From assembly GCA_963707465.1 (NCBI GenBank), contig CAVPQK010000030.1:1-64000 (forward strand): 64,000 nt of DNA, read 5' to 3'. Position numbers and translations under genes: made by a program. Positions 1 through 8,629 of this stretch are shown here, in pieces (the first letter of the stretch is position 1; each line of letters starts with the position of its first letter). The notes under the pieces were generated by a model. The model searched no databases and was not told the origin of the DNA. It saw only the letters and a program-made list of their open reading frames with translations. Origin of the DNA: Bog-159 sp963707465 (GTDB lineage Bacteria > Acidobacteriota > Terriglobia > Bryobacterales > Bryobacteraceae).

Positions 1-1231
1 CCTGGTGGCGATCCCATTGCACCTGGACGTGGCGGCCGATCCAGCCCGGCGGCGCGCCGTAGTAGGCCGCATCGACTTCGACACAGCCATCCAAGTTCAC
101 CGTGCGCTGGCCGTATTGGTAATAGCGGAATGGCTCCACCGGCAGCGGCTGCAGCACCGGCCGCTCTTCGGCGAACATGGCGGCCACCTGGCGTTTGGTG
201 GTGCCGTGGATGCGCGTGTCGGCCCAGCGCGTCTCCCAGTGGTCCAGATAATTTTGCCCCTCTTCCAGGCTTTCGAAGCGCAGTCCTTTCAGAGGGGTAT
301 TTTTAGCGTGCCCGACGCCTCTTTCCACTTTTCCCTTGCGGTCCGGATCGCGGACGCGGCAGGGCAGCGCCACGACATTGTAGTGGTGGAGCATGTCGCG
401 ATACAGAGGATTGATGGTGGGGTCATAGATGTCTGGCTTCAGCACTCCCTCGCGAAGGTTGTCGAGTACCACAACGCGGGTCACTCCGCCCAGTCGGCGA
501 AAGGCCTTCTCGTGCAGTTCGGCCCACATCTGCGAACTGGAGCGAAACACCAGCAAGCGAACCGACTTGCGGCTGTAGCCGAGCGTGAGCACAAACAGCC
601 GTGTGCGCCGGTACTTGCCCGTGTGCGCATCGCGGACCATGGGGCCACTGCCGTAGTCGACCTGGATTTCTTCGCCCGGTGCGGTCTCGATTACCACTCG
701 GGCTTCCGGCAACTGCTTCCCACGGAACTTGCGGATGAATCGTTTGACGCTTTGATATGCGCCGGTGAAACCATGGCTGTCCACCAAGTCCTGCCAGATG
801 GCCTTGGCATTGCGACCTCGGGACAGACCTATTTCAATGGCCTCCCCATAGGGTTCACAGGCGCTGGCCGACGAGCTACGGGTGGGTTTCGGTTCTGGTT
901 TCGCCGTGGTTCCGCCGGGTGGCTTTGGGTCGGGGTCGGGGGTCACCTCCGCGCCCGCACTGGCCGGTTTTGCGGACGTGGAGTCGGGGACCCCTTCACC
1001 GGCCGGTTCTGGAAGCTCCGGGTCGGGGGTCACCTCCGCCACCGGACTGGCCGGTTTTGGCGATAACCGCCGGCCGCGAGGCGGGCGCAGTTGGACCCCG
1101 GTCTCCTTCAAATACGCGGAAATCGTTTCCCGGCGAATACCGGTTTCCCGCTGAATCCGCCGCAACGACCATCCCAAACGCCCTAAGGCTATGATTTGCT
1201 GTTTCTTTTCTTCACTCAAGACATTGCTCAT
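1..1231 (-). CDS. istA: IS21-family transposase IstA, C-terminus outside window
   Basis: The frame is open from ATG at 1231 to the window edge, about 410 codons. The N-terminus has a helix-turn-helix (GWSLRRIQRETGIRRETIS). A Pro/Glu-rich linker containing two copies of an AEVTPDP segment follows. The core is an rve-type DDE integrase domain: the first Asp lies in VDYGSG, the second in VVLDNLREG, and the Glu in DRKGKVERG. This order and spacing are typical of IstA. The partner ATPase gene istB would lie beyond the left edge. IstA acts on the repeated terminal sequences seen at 1290-1327. The gene looks intact as far as it can be read. Confidence 0.9.
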   Translation of the reverse strand, partial: MSNVLSEEKKQQIIALGRLGWSLRRIQRETGIRRETISAYLKETGVQLRPPRGRRLSPKPASPVAEVTPDPELPEPAGEGVPDSTSAKPASAGAEVTPDPDPKPPGGTTAKPEPKPTRSSSASACEPYGEAIEIGLSRGRNAKAIWQDLVDSHGFTGAYQSVKRFIRKFRGKQLPEARVVIETAPGEEIQVDYGSGPMVRDAHTGKYRRTRLFVLTLGYSRKSVRLLVFRSSSQMWAELHEKAFRRLGGVTRVVVLDNLREGVLKPDIYDPTINPLYRDMLHHYNVVALPCRVRDPDRKGKVERGVGHAKNTPLKGLRFESLEEGQNYLDHWETRWADTRIHGTTKRQVAAMFAEERPVLQPLPVEPFRYYQYGQRTVNLDGCVEVDAAYYGAPPGWIGRHVQVQWDRHQ

Positions 1232-1289
1232 GGAGAACGGAGGATAGCGTCCTCACGTCCCAGTCAATGTCCTGGATTAAGGTCTACAA

Positions 1290-1327
1290 CTGGCCGGTTT
1301 TGAGGTGTCCCCAACTGGCCGGTTTTG
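1290..1327. repeat. IS21 terminal repeats (two CTGGCCGGTTTTG copies)
   Basis: CTGGCCGGTTTTG occurs at 1290-1302 and 1315-1327, 25 bp apart, just outside the istA start. The same 13-mer recurs inside istA at 960-972 and 1047-1059. Multiple short repeats at the ends are known transposase-binding sites in IS21 elements. The element edge is probably just beyond 1327, but no target duplication could be identified because the other end is outside the window. Confidence 0.7.
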
Positions 1328-1335
1328 GGTGTCCC

Positions 1336-1720
1336 CCGAGGTGCATTCGTCGCCGCTTCGACCTCCAGACTGGCTGAAGGACCTCTGGGAGCCGCCCGCA
1401 ACCTGAAGCCTTGAAGAAGTTCATTTTATTGCTTGAAGGACTTCTTGACCGGCTTAGGCACGCCTGGCGCTCTGAAGCTGAAGCCACGATCAGCCCATTT
1501 CCCGTCCCCATCGACGCTGATGATCTTGGAGCACGGCGCACCGCCAATTTAGGCCGTGAGTCGTTCGTTCCGACGGGCCACGTGCCGTCCGTGAGCCTGC
1601 TAACCTGTCTTTCGCAGTTCGGGAGGTCCGCAGCAGACAAGTCGTTCAGAATCAGCGGAGGGGTTTAAAAGGTCTTCACCACAGAGGTGGGGAGGGCGGG
1701 AGCGAACCGTTGTGACGAAA
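1336..1720. other. Intergenic stretch, no supported gene
   Basis: This 385-bp stretch lies between the IS21 end and the KTSC gene. Short open frames exist on both strands, but none has a convincing ribosome-binding site or a recognisable product. It may hold degraded older sequence. Confidence 0.5.
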
Positions 1721-1951
1721 TCAGGCGGCGTGGAGTTTGGCCATGCGTTCGTAACGGAAGTGATCGCGGGCTTGAGAGCGGAAAAACCGGCCCTTCGATG
1801 CAGCTCCCAGGAAGGCCTCATATTCGGCAGCCGGGAAATCGAAGTAGCGATAAACATCGCCGGTGTTGCGGAATCGCAGGTACAGCAACTGCTTCGAACC
1901 GTCATAAGCAACTGCGGAGAGCATCTTCGATTCCAGCGTCAACCATCTCAT
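1721..1951 (-). CDS. KTSC-domain small protein
   Basis: This is a 76-residue protein. It matches the KTSC domain pattern: an Asp-Gly turn followed by LLYLRFRNTGDVYRYFDFP, then an Ala-Ser-Lys-Gly-Arg-Phe-Phe segment and a final Arg/Tyr. KTSC proteins are small and of unclear function; some families are linked to nucleic-acid-associated proteins. The start at 1951 has a good upstream GGAAGGA about 9 bases away. Its ATG overlaps the stop of the transposase frame (ATGA), but that is most likely chance, because the transposase tail there looks like read-through into flanking DNA. Confidence 0.75.
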   Translation of the reverse strand: MRWLTLESKMLSAVAYDGSKQLLYLRFRNTGDVYRYFDFPAAEYEAFLGAASKGRFFRSQARDHFRYERMAKLHAA

Positions 1952-3781
1952 ACGGCAGATTCCTTCCGCTTTCTTGGAAATGGATCTTGAGACAAGACGG
2001 ACTGGTTCGTGGCAGCGGTTGGCAGTTGCGAGGACTTGATGCGCGGCGGAGGTTGGGATGGGAGCGAGAGCCGCGTCCGATCCAGCAGAGCCCGGACATC
2101 TGGCTCCGGCTGCGTGTGGCGCGGCAGCACCAGCCAGCGCCCGTCGCGCATGGGAATCCAGACCTCAACCATCTGAATAGTTGCGAGCTTTTCGAGGACG
2201 GCTGCCGGCGTCAGGCCGGGTGCGTGAATGCGGAGCCGGTTTTTCAGGGTGACCTGAAGACAGTAAGCAAGGAAAGCAATGAGCACGTGCGCGTCGGCCC
2301 GATGTTCGAGTTGATGATAGATGGGCCGGACCCCCAACTCGCTTTTCAGGGAACGGAAGACACTCTCGATCTGCGTCAACTGCACGTACCGGGTCCATAG
2401 CACGGCCGGATCTTCTGCCGTGAGATTGCTGCGAAGGAGATAATGGCCATCGCGCTGTTCCGCGGCTTTCAGTTTCGTCTTGTCGGTGTGAAACGTGAAG
2501 GTGCCACGCGAGACTGGTTCGTCTTTCTCGGGAAGACGGATTTTTACGAACCCGAATGCGCGACCGGCGTCCTTTTTCGCAGCGCCGATGCGCAACAGCA
2601 ACTGATCGCGTTGCGGGAGGCTGCGTCGCATCGCGCGCAGCTTGCGTAACAGACGCACCAGCCGCTTGCGCCGCATCGCGATCTCCTTGGCCTGGCGGCC
2701 GCTGCTTTTGGCCAACACGTAAAGTTCGCCCTCGTGCTCGTAAAGTTTCACCTCCACGGAATCGCGCACCTTCTGCCAAGGCAGGTCCAGCCATTTCTTC
2801 TCGTGCTGGTTGATCCGTCCTTTGGGCGTACCCACCAGATAGAACGTCTGCCGCTCCGGCGCGCGCATTTCTTTCAGCATCGCTTCGGTTGGAATGCCTC
2901 GATCCATGACCCACACCCGGCGCGCCTTGCCGTACGTGGTTTCGATCTTCTTCAGAAAATCGCCTAGGGTCGCGCAGTCCGCCGTGTTCCCATGCAGCAC
3001 TTCGTACGCCAGCGGGAAGCCGTCGGGCGTGACCACCAGCGCGATGACCAGTTGCAGACAGTCCGGCCTTCCGTCACGACTGTACCCGCGTTTGGCTTTG
3101 GGATTCTGCTCCATCTCGCCTTCGAAGTACGTGCTCGTCAGGTCATAGAGCAATACTTCGAAATCGGCGGCGAACAGGTCCGCCCACCTCTGCTTCAGAA
3201 AAACGAACAGCTCTTGTTTGTGCTCCAGCACTCGATCCAGGCAGCGATACAGCCGATCCTTCTCGGCCACGCTGAAACTGCTCTCCAGCAGTGCATCCAT
3301 GGCCGAGTCCACATACCACTGCCGATGCACGCGGAACTCGCTGCCGGGATCGAGCAGACGATTGACCACCAGCAGCCGCAGCACCTTTTCCCAACCCACC
3401 GTTTCCCGACCTGGCGGCAGACGCTGCCGCCAGAACTCATCCAGGCCCAGTTGCTGCCACAACTCGCAGGCTAACCAACAGTTGCCGAACACGCGTGGCC
3501 GCCTCAATTCCAGACCGCTCAGCCGAACCTGTGCGCCGTCCACCGCATCGGCGGGAAGTTCGCGATCGTCCGGAAACAGACTCATCGTAGTGAAGCGCTG
3601 CTCCGCCTCGTCGAACACCTCCAGCGTCTTCCTCCACGCCGCCTGCTGCTGATCGTTAATCTCGCCGAGATACAGAACCATCCGCTGTACCGTTTTCCCG
3701 CCGCAGCCGGCGGTTCTCGACGATGCTGAAGTAGCGATGGTCCTTGCCGTCTTTCTTTCGATTCGTGCTGCGCAGAAACAT
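1948..3781 (-). pseudogene. IS1634/IS4-type DDE transposase, frameshifted near N-terminus
   Basis: A continuous frame from about 3710 down to 1948 encodes the DDE domain of an IS1634-like transposase. Visible marks are an Asp in LLYDLTSTYFEG, VWVMDRGIPT for the second Asp, and YVQLTQIESVFRSLKSELG with the catalytic Glu. The natural N-terminus starts at ATG 3781 (MFLRSTNRKKDGKDHRYFSI) but lies in another frame. It joins the main frame only if one base is added near 3695-3712 (CGGCTGCGGCGGG). An alternative start at 3810 keeps the long frame open but gives an unrelated leader. About 35 C-terminal residues may come from flanking DNA. No terminal inverted repeats were found with confidence. Confidence 0.75.
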
Positions 3782-4006
3782 GCGTCAGTAGCAGAATGCC
3801 AGAGATCCACCGGTCAGGCAAGAGGGAAGGTCTTCACCCAAGCCTTTTCTCCAGGGCCCGCGTTGACAGCATTGAGAATTCTCCCGCGGACTGCCGCGAA
3901 ACTGACGGGAAGTGCGAAAGTCAGGCTAACAGGCCGAGAACAGGCTGGACAAGTCTTAAGTAAAGAGTTGTCTAAGCCATTTGGAACGTACCCAGGCTGG
4001 TTTCTA

Positions 4007-5203
4007 GGTCTTTGACCGCCTGAAATAGTTCTGAAAAACCATTTTTATGCAGAGTTGTTTTGGCGCATACTCAGGGTATGGGCCGTCCACCTCTGAACAT
4101 CGATATTGCCAAGAAGGATCAACTGGAATTACGCAGCCTCCTGAAAGGCGGGATCCAACAAGTCCGCGTGGTTCTGCGCGCCTTGACCCTGTTGCAGTTG
4201 GCGGAGCATGTCAGTGCTCCACAGATTGCCAAGATGATTCCGCTCACCCCACAGGCCATTCGCCGGCTCGGCCACCGCTATCAGATGGCCGGACTGACGA
4301 GCGCTCTTTATGAAAAGCAGCGCCCCGGCGCCGCCGAAGTGCTGGACAACAACCAGAAGCAGCGGATCATCGCCATGGTGTGCGCCGACCCTCCCCACGG
4401 CCGCGCCCGCTGGACGGTCCGCTTGGTGGCTGAAGAAACGATAAAGCGGAAATTGGTTCCCCGTGTGGGAAGAGAGACTATCCGGATCCTGCTGCTCCAC
4501 CACGACCTCAAGCCGTGGCGGGAAAAAAATGTGGTGCGTGGCTGACCTCAATGAAGACTATATCGACAGGATGGAGGACGTGCTGGGAACCTATGAGCGG
4601 CCGTACGATGCTGCCCAACCGGTGGTCTGCTTGGACGAGAAACCGGTCACTTTGCATGCCGACGTCCGTCCGCCGGCGCTGGCCAGGCCAGGCCGCGAGG
4701 CGAGGCGAGACAACCAATACGAACGCTGCGGCACGGCCAATGTCTTCTGCGCTGTGGAACCCAAAGCCGGACGCCATTTCACCTTCCCGACCCCGGATCG
4801 ATCGGGTTTCCAGTTCGCGCAAGTCCTATTCCATTTGGCCTTACAGTATCCAAAAGCTGAGACGATCCATTTAGTGATGGATAACCTCAGCAGCCACCGT
4901 CAGAAATCCTTAACCGACTTGTTTGGGAAGGAAATGGCCAGCGAAGTCTGGAACTGCTTTACCGTCCACCACACGCCCAAGCATGGAAGTTGGCTGAACC
5001 AGGCGGAAATCGAGATCGGGATGTTTGCGCGGCAATGCTTAGGAAAGCGGAGAATCCCAGATCTGAAGACGCTGAAACGAGAGGCGCGCGCCTGGAATCG
5101 GCAGACGAACCGGAATCGTACCAAGATCAACTGGCGGTTTGATCGCAAAGCGGCCCGCCGCAAGTTCGGTTATAAACAGAACTCTTTCAAGCGGTCAAAG
5201 ACC
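4007..5203 (+). mobile_element. IS630-family element, copy 1, complete
   Basis: Perfect 13-bp inverted repeats GGTCTTTGACCGC bound a 1,197-bp element. A TA dinucleotide lies on each side (4005-4006 and 5204-5205), the usual IS630 target duplication. The same ends occur on copy 2 at 56462-57645. The transposase stop codon TAG is formed by the TA duplication plus the next flanking G. Confidence 0.92.
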
Positions 5204-5206
5204 TAG
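4078..5206 (+). CDS. IS630 transposase in two frames joined at an A7 tract
   Basis: The first frame (ATG 4078 to stop 4545) has the HTH part (VSAPQIAKMIPLTPQAIRRL) and a linker. The second frame encodes the DDE part: CLDEKPV with the first Asp, LVMDNLSSHR with the second, and HGSWLNQAEIE with the Glu. The frames meet at seven A residues (4523-4529). Loss of one A in the transcript, or an equivalent shift, fuses them into about 375 residues. Copy 2 has the same A7 at the same place, which argues for deliberate slippage and not a sequencing error. The upstream TTG at 4060 is a less likely start. Confidence 0.85.
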
Positions 5207-5437
5207 GGCTAATCAAGCCTACCGTATGCGTTTGCGGCGGGCGGTGCTTCCTTAGACAGTTTCATTACGGGCCGGGGCAGGCATCTGGTCTATAACTTCA
5301 CCTTACGGCCGCTCGCGCGTCACCTGATCGAGCTGGCCGACACTGGAGAGCGACCGGGGACTAGCAAGTGCCGCCTTGGTCCTCGATAGGCCCTAAGGAA
5401 TCCCCCCTTTCAAAAGCAATCCGGCCTCTGGAGACTA
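5207..5437. other. Intergenic region with a short possible coding remnant
   Basis: No complete gene is seen in these 231 bp. On the plus strand a frame of about 58 codons ending at TAG near 5389 has natural-looking composition (it reads HLVYNFTLRPLARHLIELAD). It begins just after the IS630 copy and has no start signal. It could be the tail of a gene lost on the IS side. I do not recognise the family. Confidence 0.3.
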
Positions 5438-7744
5438 TCACCTAACGACGTCTCCAGGTTTGAGCTCGCCCGATACGAGACATTGGCCGATAGGTCGCGC
5501 GACCAGGCAATCGATGGCCCGGGCGAGCGGGCGGGCCCCGTTGGCAGGGTCAAACCCGGCGTGGGCGATGTGACCCACAGCTTCATCGGTGAACTCGATC
5601 GCGATCTGCCGGTCGCGGCAGCGGTGGGCAAAGTCGGCGAGCATGTTTCGCGCGATCCTCGCTAGAGCGATCTTGGAGAGAGGCGAGAAGACCACCAATT
5701 CGTCGATCCGGTTCAGAAATTCGGGACGAAAACTGCGCCGCAACTGGACGGATATCTTCGCAGTGTCGTAAGCGGCCGGATCTCCTTCAGGCGGCCCGAA
5801 TCCCACCTGGCGCAACCCGGCGGCTTCCAACGGCAAATTCGAGGTCATGATGAAGATGGCATTGTGACCATCCACAAGGCGGCCTTGGGAATCCGTGAGA
5901 CGGCCTTCGTCAAAGAGCTGCAAGAAGAGGTCGAAGACCTCCGGATGGCCTTTTTCGATCTCGTCCAACAGCACCACCGAGTAAGGTTTGCGCCGCAGTT
6001 TGGACGTCAAGTGGCCCTCCTGATCGTGGCCGATATAGCCGGGGGGAGCGCCTATCAGCCGGGAGAACTGATGCTTCTCCATGTATTCGGACATATCCAG
6101 GCGGATCATCTGGTCATCGGAGCCGAAGAGGAATTCAGCCAAGGCCTTGGCAAGTTCGGTTTTGCCGACGCCGGTGGGTCCCAGGAAGAGAAACACCCCG
6201 ACCGGACGCTTAGCATTACGCAGACCCGCGCGCGACAGCGCGACCACTTGAGAGACCTTCTCCACAGCTTCCACCTGGCCGACCACCCGTTGGCCGAGAA
6301 TGGCTTGCATGTTGCGAAACCGTTCCTGTTCCGCGCCGGATAACTGGGTAGCTGGAACTCCCGTCCAGTCCGCGACGACCTGCGCGACCGTGTCCCAGGA
6401 AACCACGGCAGACGGGCTCACATCGCCGCGCATGGACATCGTGCCGATCTTGACGCGGGCGCAGGCTTCGTCCAACAGGTCCAGCGCCTTATCGGGCAAC
6501 CGGCGGTCCGCCAGATGGCGGCAACTGAGTTCCACCGCGGCCCGCAGGGCAGGCGCTTCAATCGATACCTGATGGTGCCGTTCGTATCTGTCCTTCAGGC
6601 CGGCGAGCATCTGCAGGGTCTCGTCGGGAGACGGCTCATCGACATGGATCGGCTGAAAGCGGCGTTCCAAGGCTGCGTCTTTTTCAAAGCGAGCCCGATA
6701 TTCGGAGAACGTCGTGCAGCCGATGCAGCGCAATTCGCCGCTGGTTAGAGCGGGCTTCATCATATTTGCCGCATCCAGCCCGCCTTCGCTGCCGCCGGCC
6801 CCGATCATGGTGTGGATTTCGTCGAAGAACAGGACCACATTAGGATCGGCTTGCGCTTCCTGAAGCAGGAACATGAGGCGCTCCTCAAACTCGCCCCGAT
6901 GTTTTGTGCCGGCCACGATGGCGGCGAAGCTGAGTTCGATAAGCCGCTTGTCCTGCAGCGCCGCAGCTACCTTGCCTTCCGCAATCCGCAGCGCAAGGTT
7001 GCGCACGATCGCGGTCTTGCCGACGCCTGGGTCTCCCAACAGAAGCGGGTTGTTCTTGGTTTTGCGGCAGAGCGTGCGCGTAAGCTGCAGCAACTCCTTC
7101 TTGCGCCCGATGAGCGGTTCGATTTTTCCGTCGCGCGCCAACTGGGTGAGGTCGCTGCCGTAGCGCGTCAGATAAGTCGAAGGTTGTTTGGGCTTCTCCC
7201 GGATGGACGCAACCAGGGCCTGGGCTGGAGCGTGCGCCTGGAACGAATAGCCTTCCTTGGCGGCGGCGTGGCACAACTCCCGCGCGTCGCCTCCTCCCAG
7301 CACCATGGCTTGTGCAATGCGGGCGCCCGGATTGTCGAGCAGAGCCGTCAGAAAATGCAGGCAGTGGAACACGCCAGCCATTTGTGCTTCGGCCAGCCGG
7401 GCCGCCTCGTCGAATGCCGCGCGACAGTTCGCGCTCCGATGGACGGGGTCGTGCGGCGCGCGTTGACAATCTCCCTTGCCCAGAAACTGACGCAACTTGC
7501 GGGCCACCGTGGCGCGATCCAGCCGCTGCTTCCCGAGGAATTCGGAGAGGCGCGCCAACTCTTCGCGCAGCCCTTCTCCCAACTCGGCAATGAGCTTGGC
7601 GTGATCCGCGGCCAATGCGATTTTCTCCGTTTCGCAGAGCGCAATCAGCATGTGTTCCCGCTCGATGAACTCGCGACAGGCAGCCTGCGCTTCGCTTGCC
7701 GCCGCCCGCCAGCACAACAATATGCCGCCCGAGCAGGAGATCAT
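5438..7744 (-). CDS. Two-ring Clp/Hsp100 AAA+ unfoldase (ClpA/ClpC-like)
   Basis: This is a 768-residue protein with a Clp N-domain (about 20-160) and two AAA+ modules. Ring 1 has Walker A GDPGVGKT (237-244) and Walker B VVLFFDEIH (303-311). Ring 2 has GPTGVGKT (522-529) and VVLLDEIEK (590-598). Only a short linker (about 425-480) separates them, so the long ClpB M-domain coiled coil is missing. A VGF tripeptide at 647-649 sits where ClpA and ClpC carry their ClpP-docking loop. The start overlaps the stop of the LysM gene by ATGA, so it is probably translationally coupled as the last gene of the train. Its likely role is unfolding or remodelling proteins handed over by the neighbouring Hsp70s. 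A ClpV-like role is possible, but no T6SS genes are present. Confidence 0.9.
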   Translation of the reverse strand: MISCSGGILLCWRAAASEAQAACREFIEREHMLIALCETEKIALAADHAKLIAELGEGLREELARLSEFLGKQRLDRATVARKLRQFLGKGDCQRAPHDPVHRSANCRAAFDEAARLAEAQMAGVFHCLHFLTALLDNPGARIAQAMVLGGGDARELCHAAAKEGYSFQAHAPAQALVASIREKPKQPSTYLTRYGSDLTQLARDGKIEPLIGRKKELLQLTRTLCRKTKNNPLLLGDPGVGKTAIVRNLALRIAEGKVAAALQDKRLIELSFAAIVAGTKHRGEFEERLMFLLQEAQADPNVVLFFDEIHTMIGAGGSEGGLDAANMMKPALTSGELRCIGCTTFSEYRARFEKDAALERRFQPIHVDEPSPDETLQMLAGLKDRYERHHQVSIEAPALRAAVELSCRHLADRRLPDKALDLLDEACARVKIGTMSMRGDVSPSAVVSWDTVAQVVADWTGVPATQLSGAEQERFRNMQAILGQRVVGQVEAVEKVSQVVALSRAGLRNAKRPVGVFLFLGPTGVGKTELAKALAEFLFGSDDQMIRLDMSEYMEKHQFSRLIGAPPGYIGHDQEGHLTSKLRRKPYSVVLLDEIEKGHPEVFDLFLQLFDEGRLTDSQGRLVDGHNAIFIMTSNLPLEAAGLRQVGFGPPEGDPAAYDTAKISVQLRRSFRPEFLNRIDELVVFSPLSKIALARIARNMLADFAHRCRDRQIAIEFTDEAVGHIAHAGFDPANGARPLARAIDCLVARPIGQCLVSGELKPGDVVR

Positions 7745-8556
7745 CTGGGCGCTCCGGTAGCCGGATGCGGAGAGTACGTCACTTCCGGAAGCACGATCTC
7801 ATCGCCGGGCAGAAGGCGCCCCGGCGGCAGGCGTTTACGGTTCGCTTCCGCGATGGCATGCCAAACGCGGGCGGTTCCGTAACGCCTCCGGGCGATGGTC
7901 CAGAACGAATCGCCCGCGCGCACCCGGTACGGCACGGCAGGCGCAGGGGGAGGCGGCGACACTTTGAGATTGCCGACGTCCACGGGTATTCCCGCAGCGC
8001 GCAGCACGCCCTCCTGTACCCAGCGGAAATGAATGGCCGTGGGGATGTTGCCCGCCACAACTATGTTGCCTCCGGAAAGCGTCGCGGAGACGCCCTGCAA
8101 ATCCGTATTGGCCGTCAGCCAGTGTTGTACGCGATCGAAACGCGTCTCGATCGGCTCACCTTTGGTTGGCCGGGCGCCAAGGAATTGGACCAGCGCGGCG
8201 CCGGCGAGGACCACTGCCGCCGCCGAAAGCGCCCAGACAATCAGTCGCTGCCGCTTCTCTCGGCCCGCCTGAGCCGCCAAGGCCGCGGTTTTCGCGCCAG
8301 CCTGGCTCTCCAGCGTTTCAGCCAGGAGTTTGGCCGTCTCATCGTCTTCCGGATCGAGCGCCGCCGCCGCCGCCAATTGGCCGATGGCGGCATCCACGCG
8401 GCCGGCGTTCAGCAGCTCTCCGCCTTCCTTTGAATAGCGCGCCGGAAGGTCGAGTACGCGCACGAGTGGCGAGAGATCCGTATCGCAGCGGGCGCATTTA
8501 GCGTCCGTGCCGGCGAAATCGTTGGCGTATTCGCAAACCGGACAGACTAGCACCAT
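7741..8556 (-). CDS. Membrane protein with zinc ribbon, BON-like and LysM domains
   Basis: The start is ATG 8556, preceded by GGGAGGG; upstream in-frame codons overlap poor sequence. The cytosolic N-terminus has a zinc ribbon (CPVC then CARC), followed by a short TPR-like helical stretch. One membrane helix follows (LIVWALSAAAVVLAGAALV). The outer part has a BON-like fold (LQGVSATLSGGNIVVAGNIP) and a C-terminal LysM domain (YRVRAGDSFWTIARRRYG) that would bind peptidoglycan. It therefore links the cytosol to the cell wall. Its stop overlaps the Clp start, so the two products may act together. The exact role is unknown. Confidence 0.75.
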   Translation of the reverse strand: MVLVCPVCEYANDFAGTDAKCARCDTDLSPLVRVLDLPARYSKEGGELLNAGRVDAAIGQLAAAAALDPEDDETAKLLAETLESQAGAKTAALAAQAGREKRQRLIVWALSAAAVVLAGAALVQFLGARPTKGEPIETRFDRVQHWLTANTDLQGVSATLSGGNIVVAGNIPTAIHFRWVQEGVLRAAGIPVDVGNLKVSPPPPAPAVPYRVRAGDSFWTIARRRYGTARVWHAIAEANRKRLPPGRLLPGDEIVLPEVTYSPHPATGAPR

Positions 8557-8629
8557 GGACCCTCCCGGCGGCAGGCACGACTCCGGCGGTTGGCGAGCGG
8601 CGCGAGTACGAGACGGGATGTATCGCGCA

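Noticed and set aside
5..1066. Long plus-strand open frame of 353 codons
   Set aside because: It is the antisense shadow of istA, whose HTH and DDE motifs read on the minus strand.
1671..3838. AGGTCTTCACC near 1671 and 3828 as an IS target duplication
   Set aside because: The copies lie far outside the transposase frame on uneven sides and have no matching inverted ends next to them.
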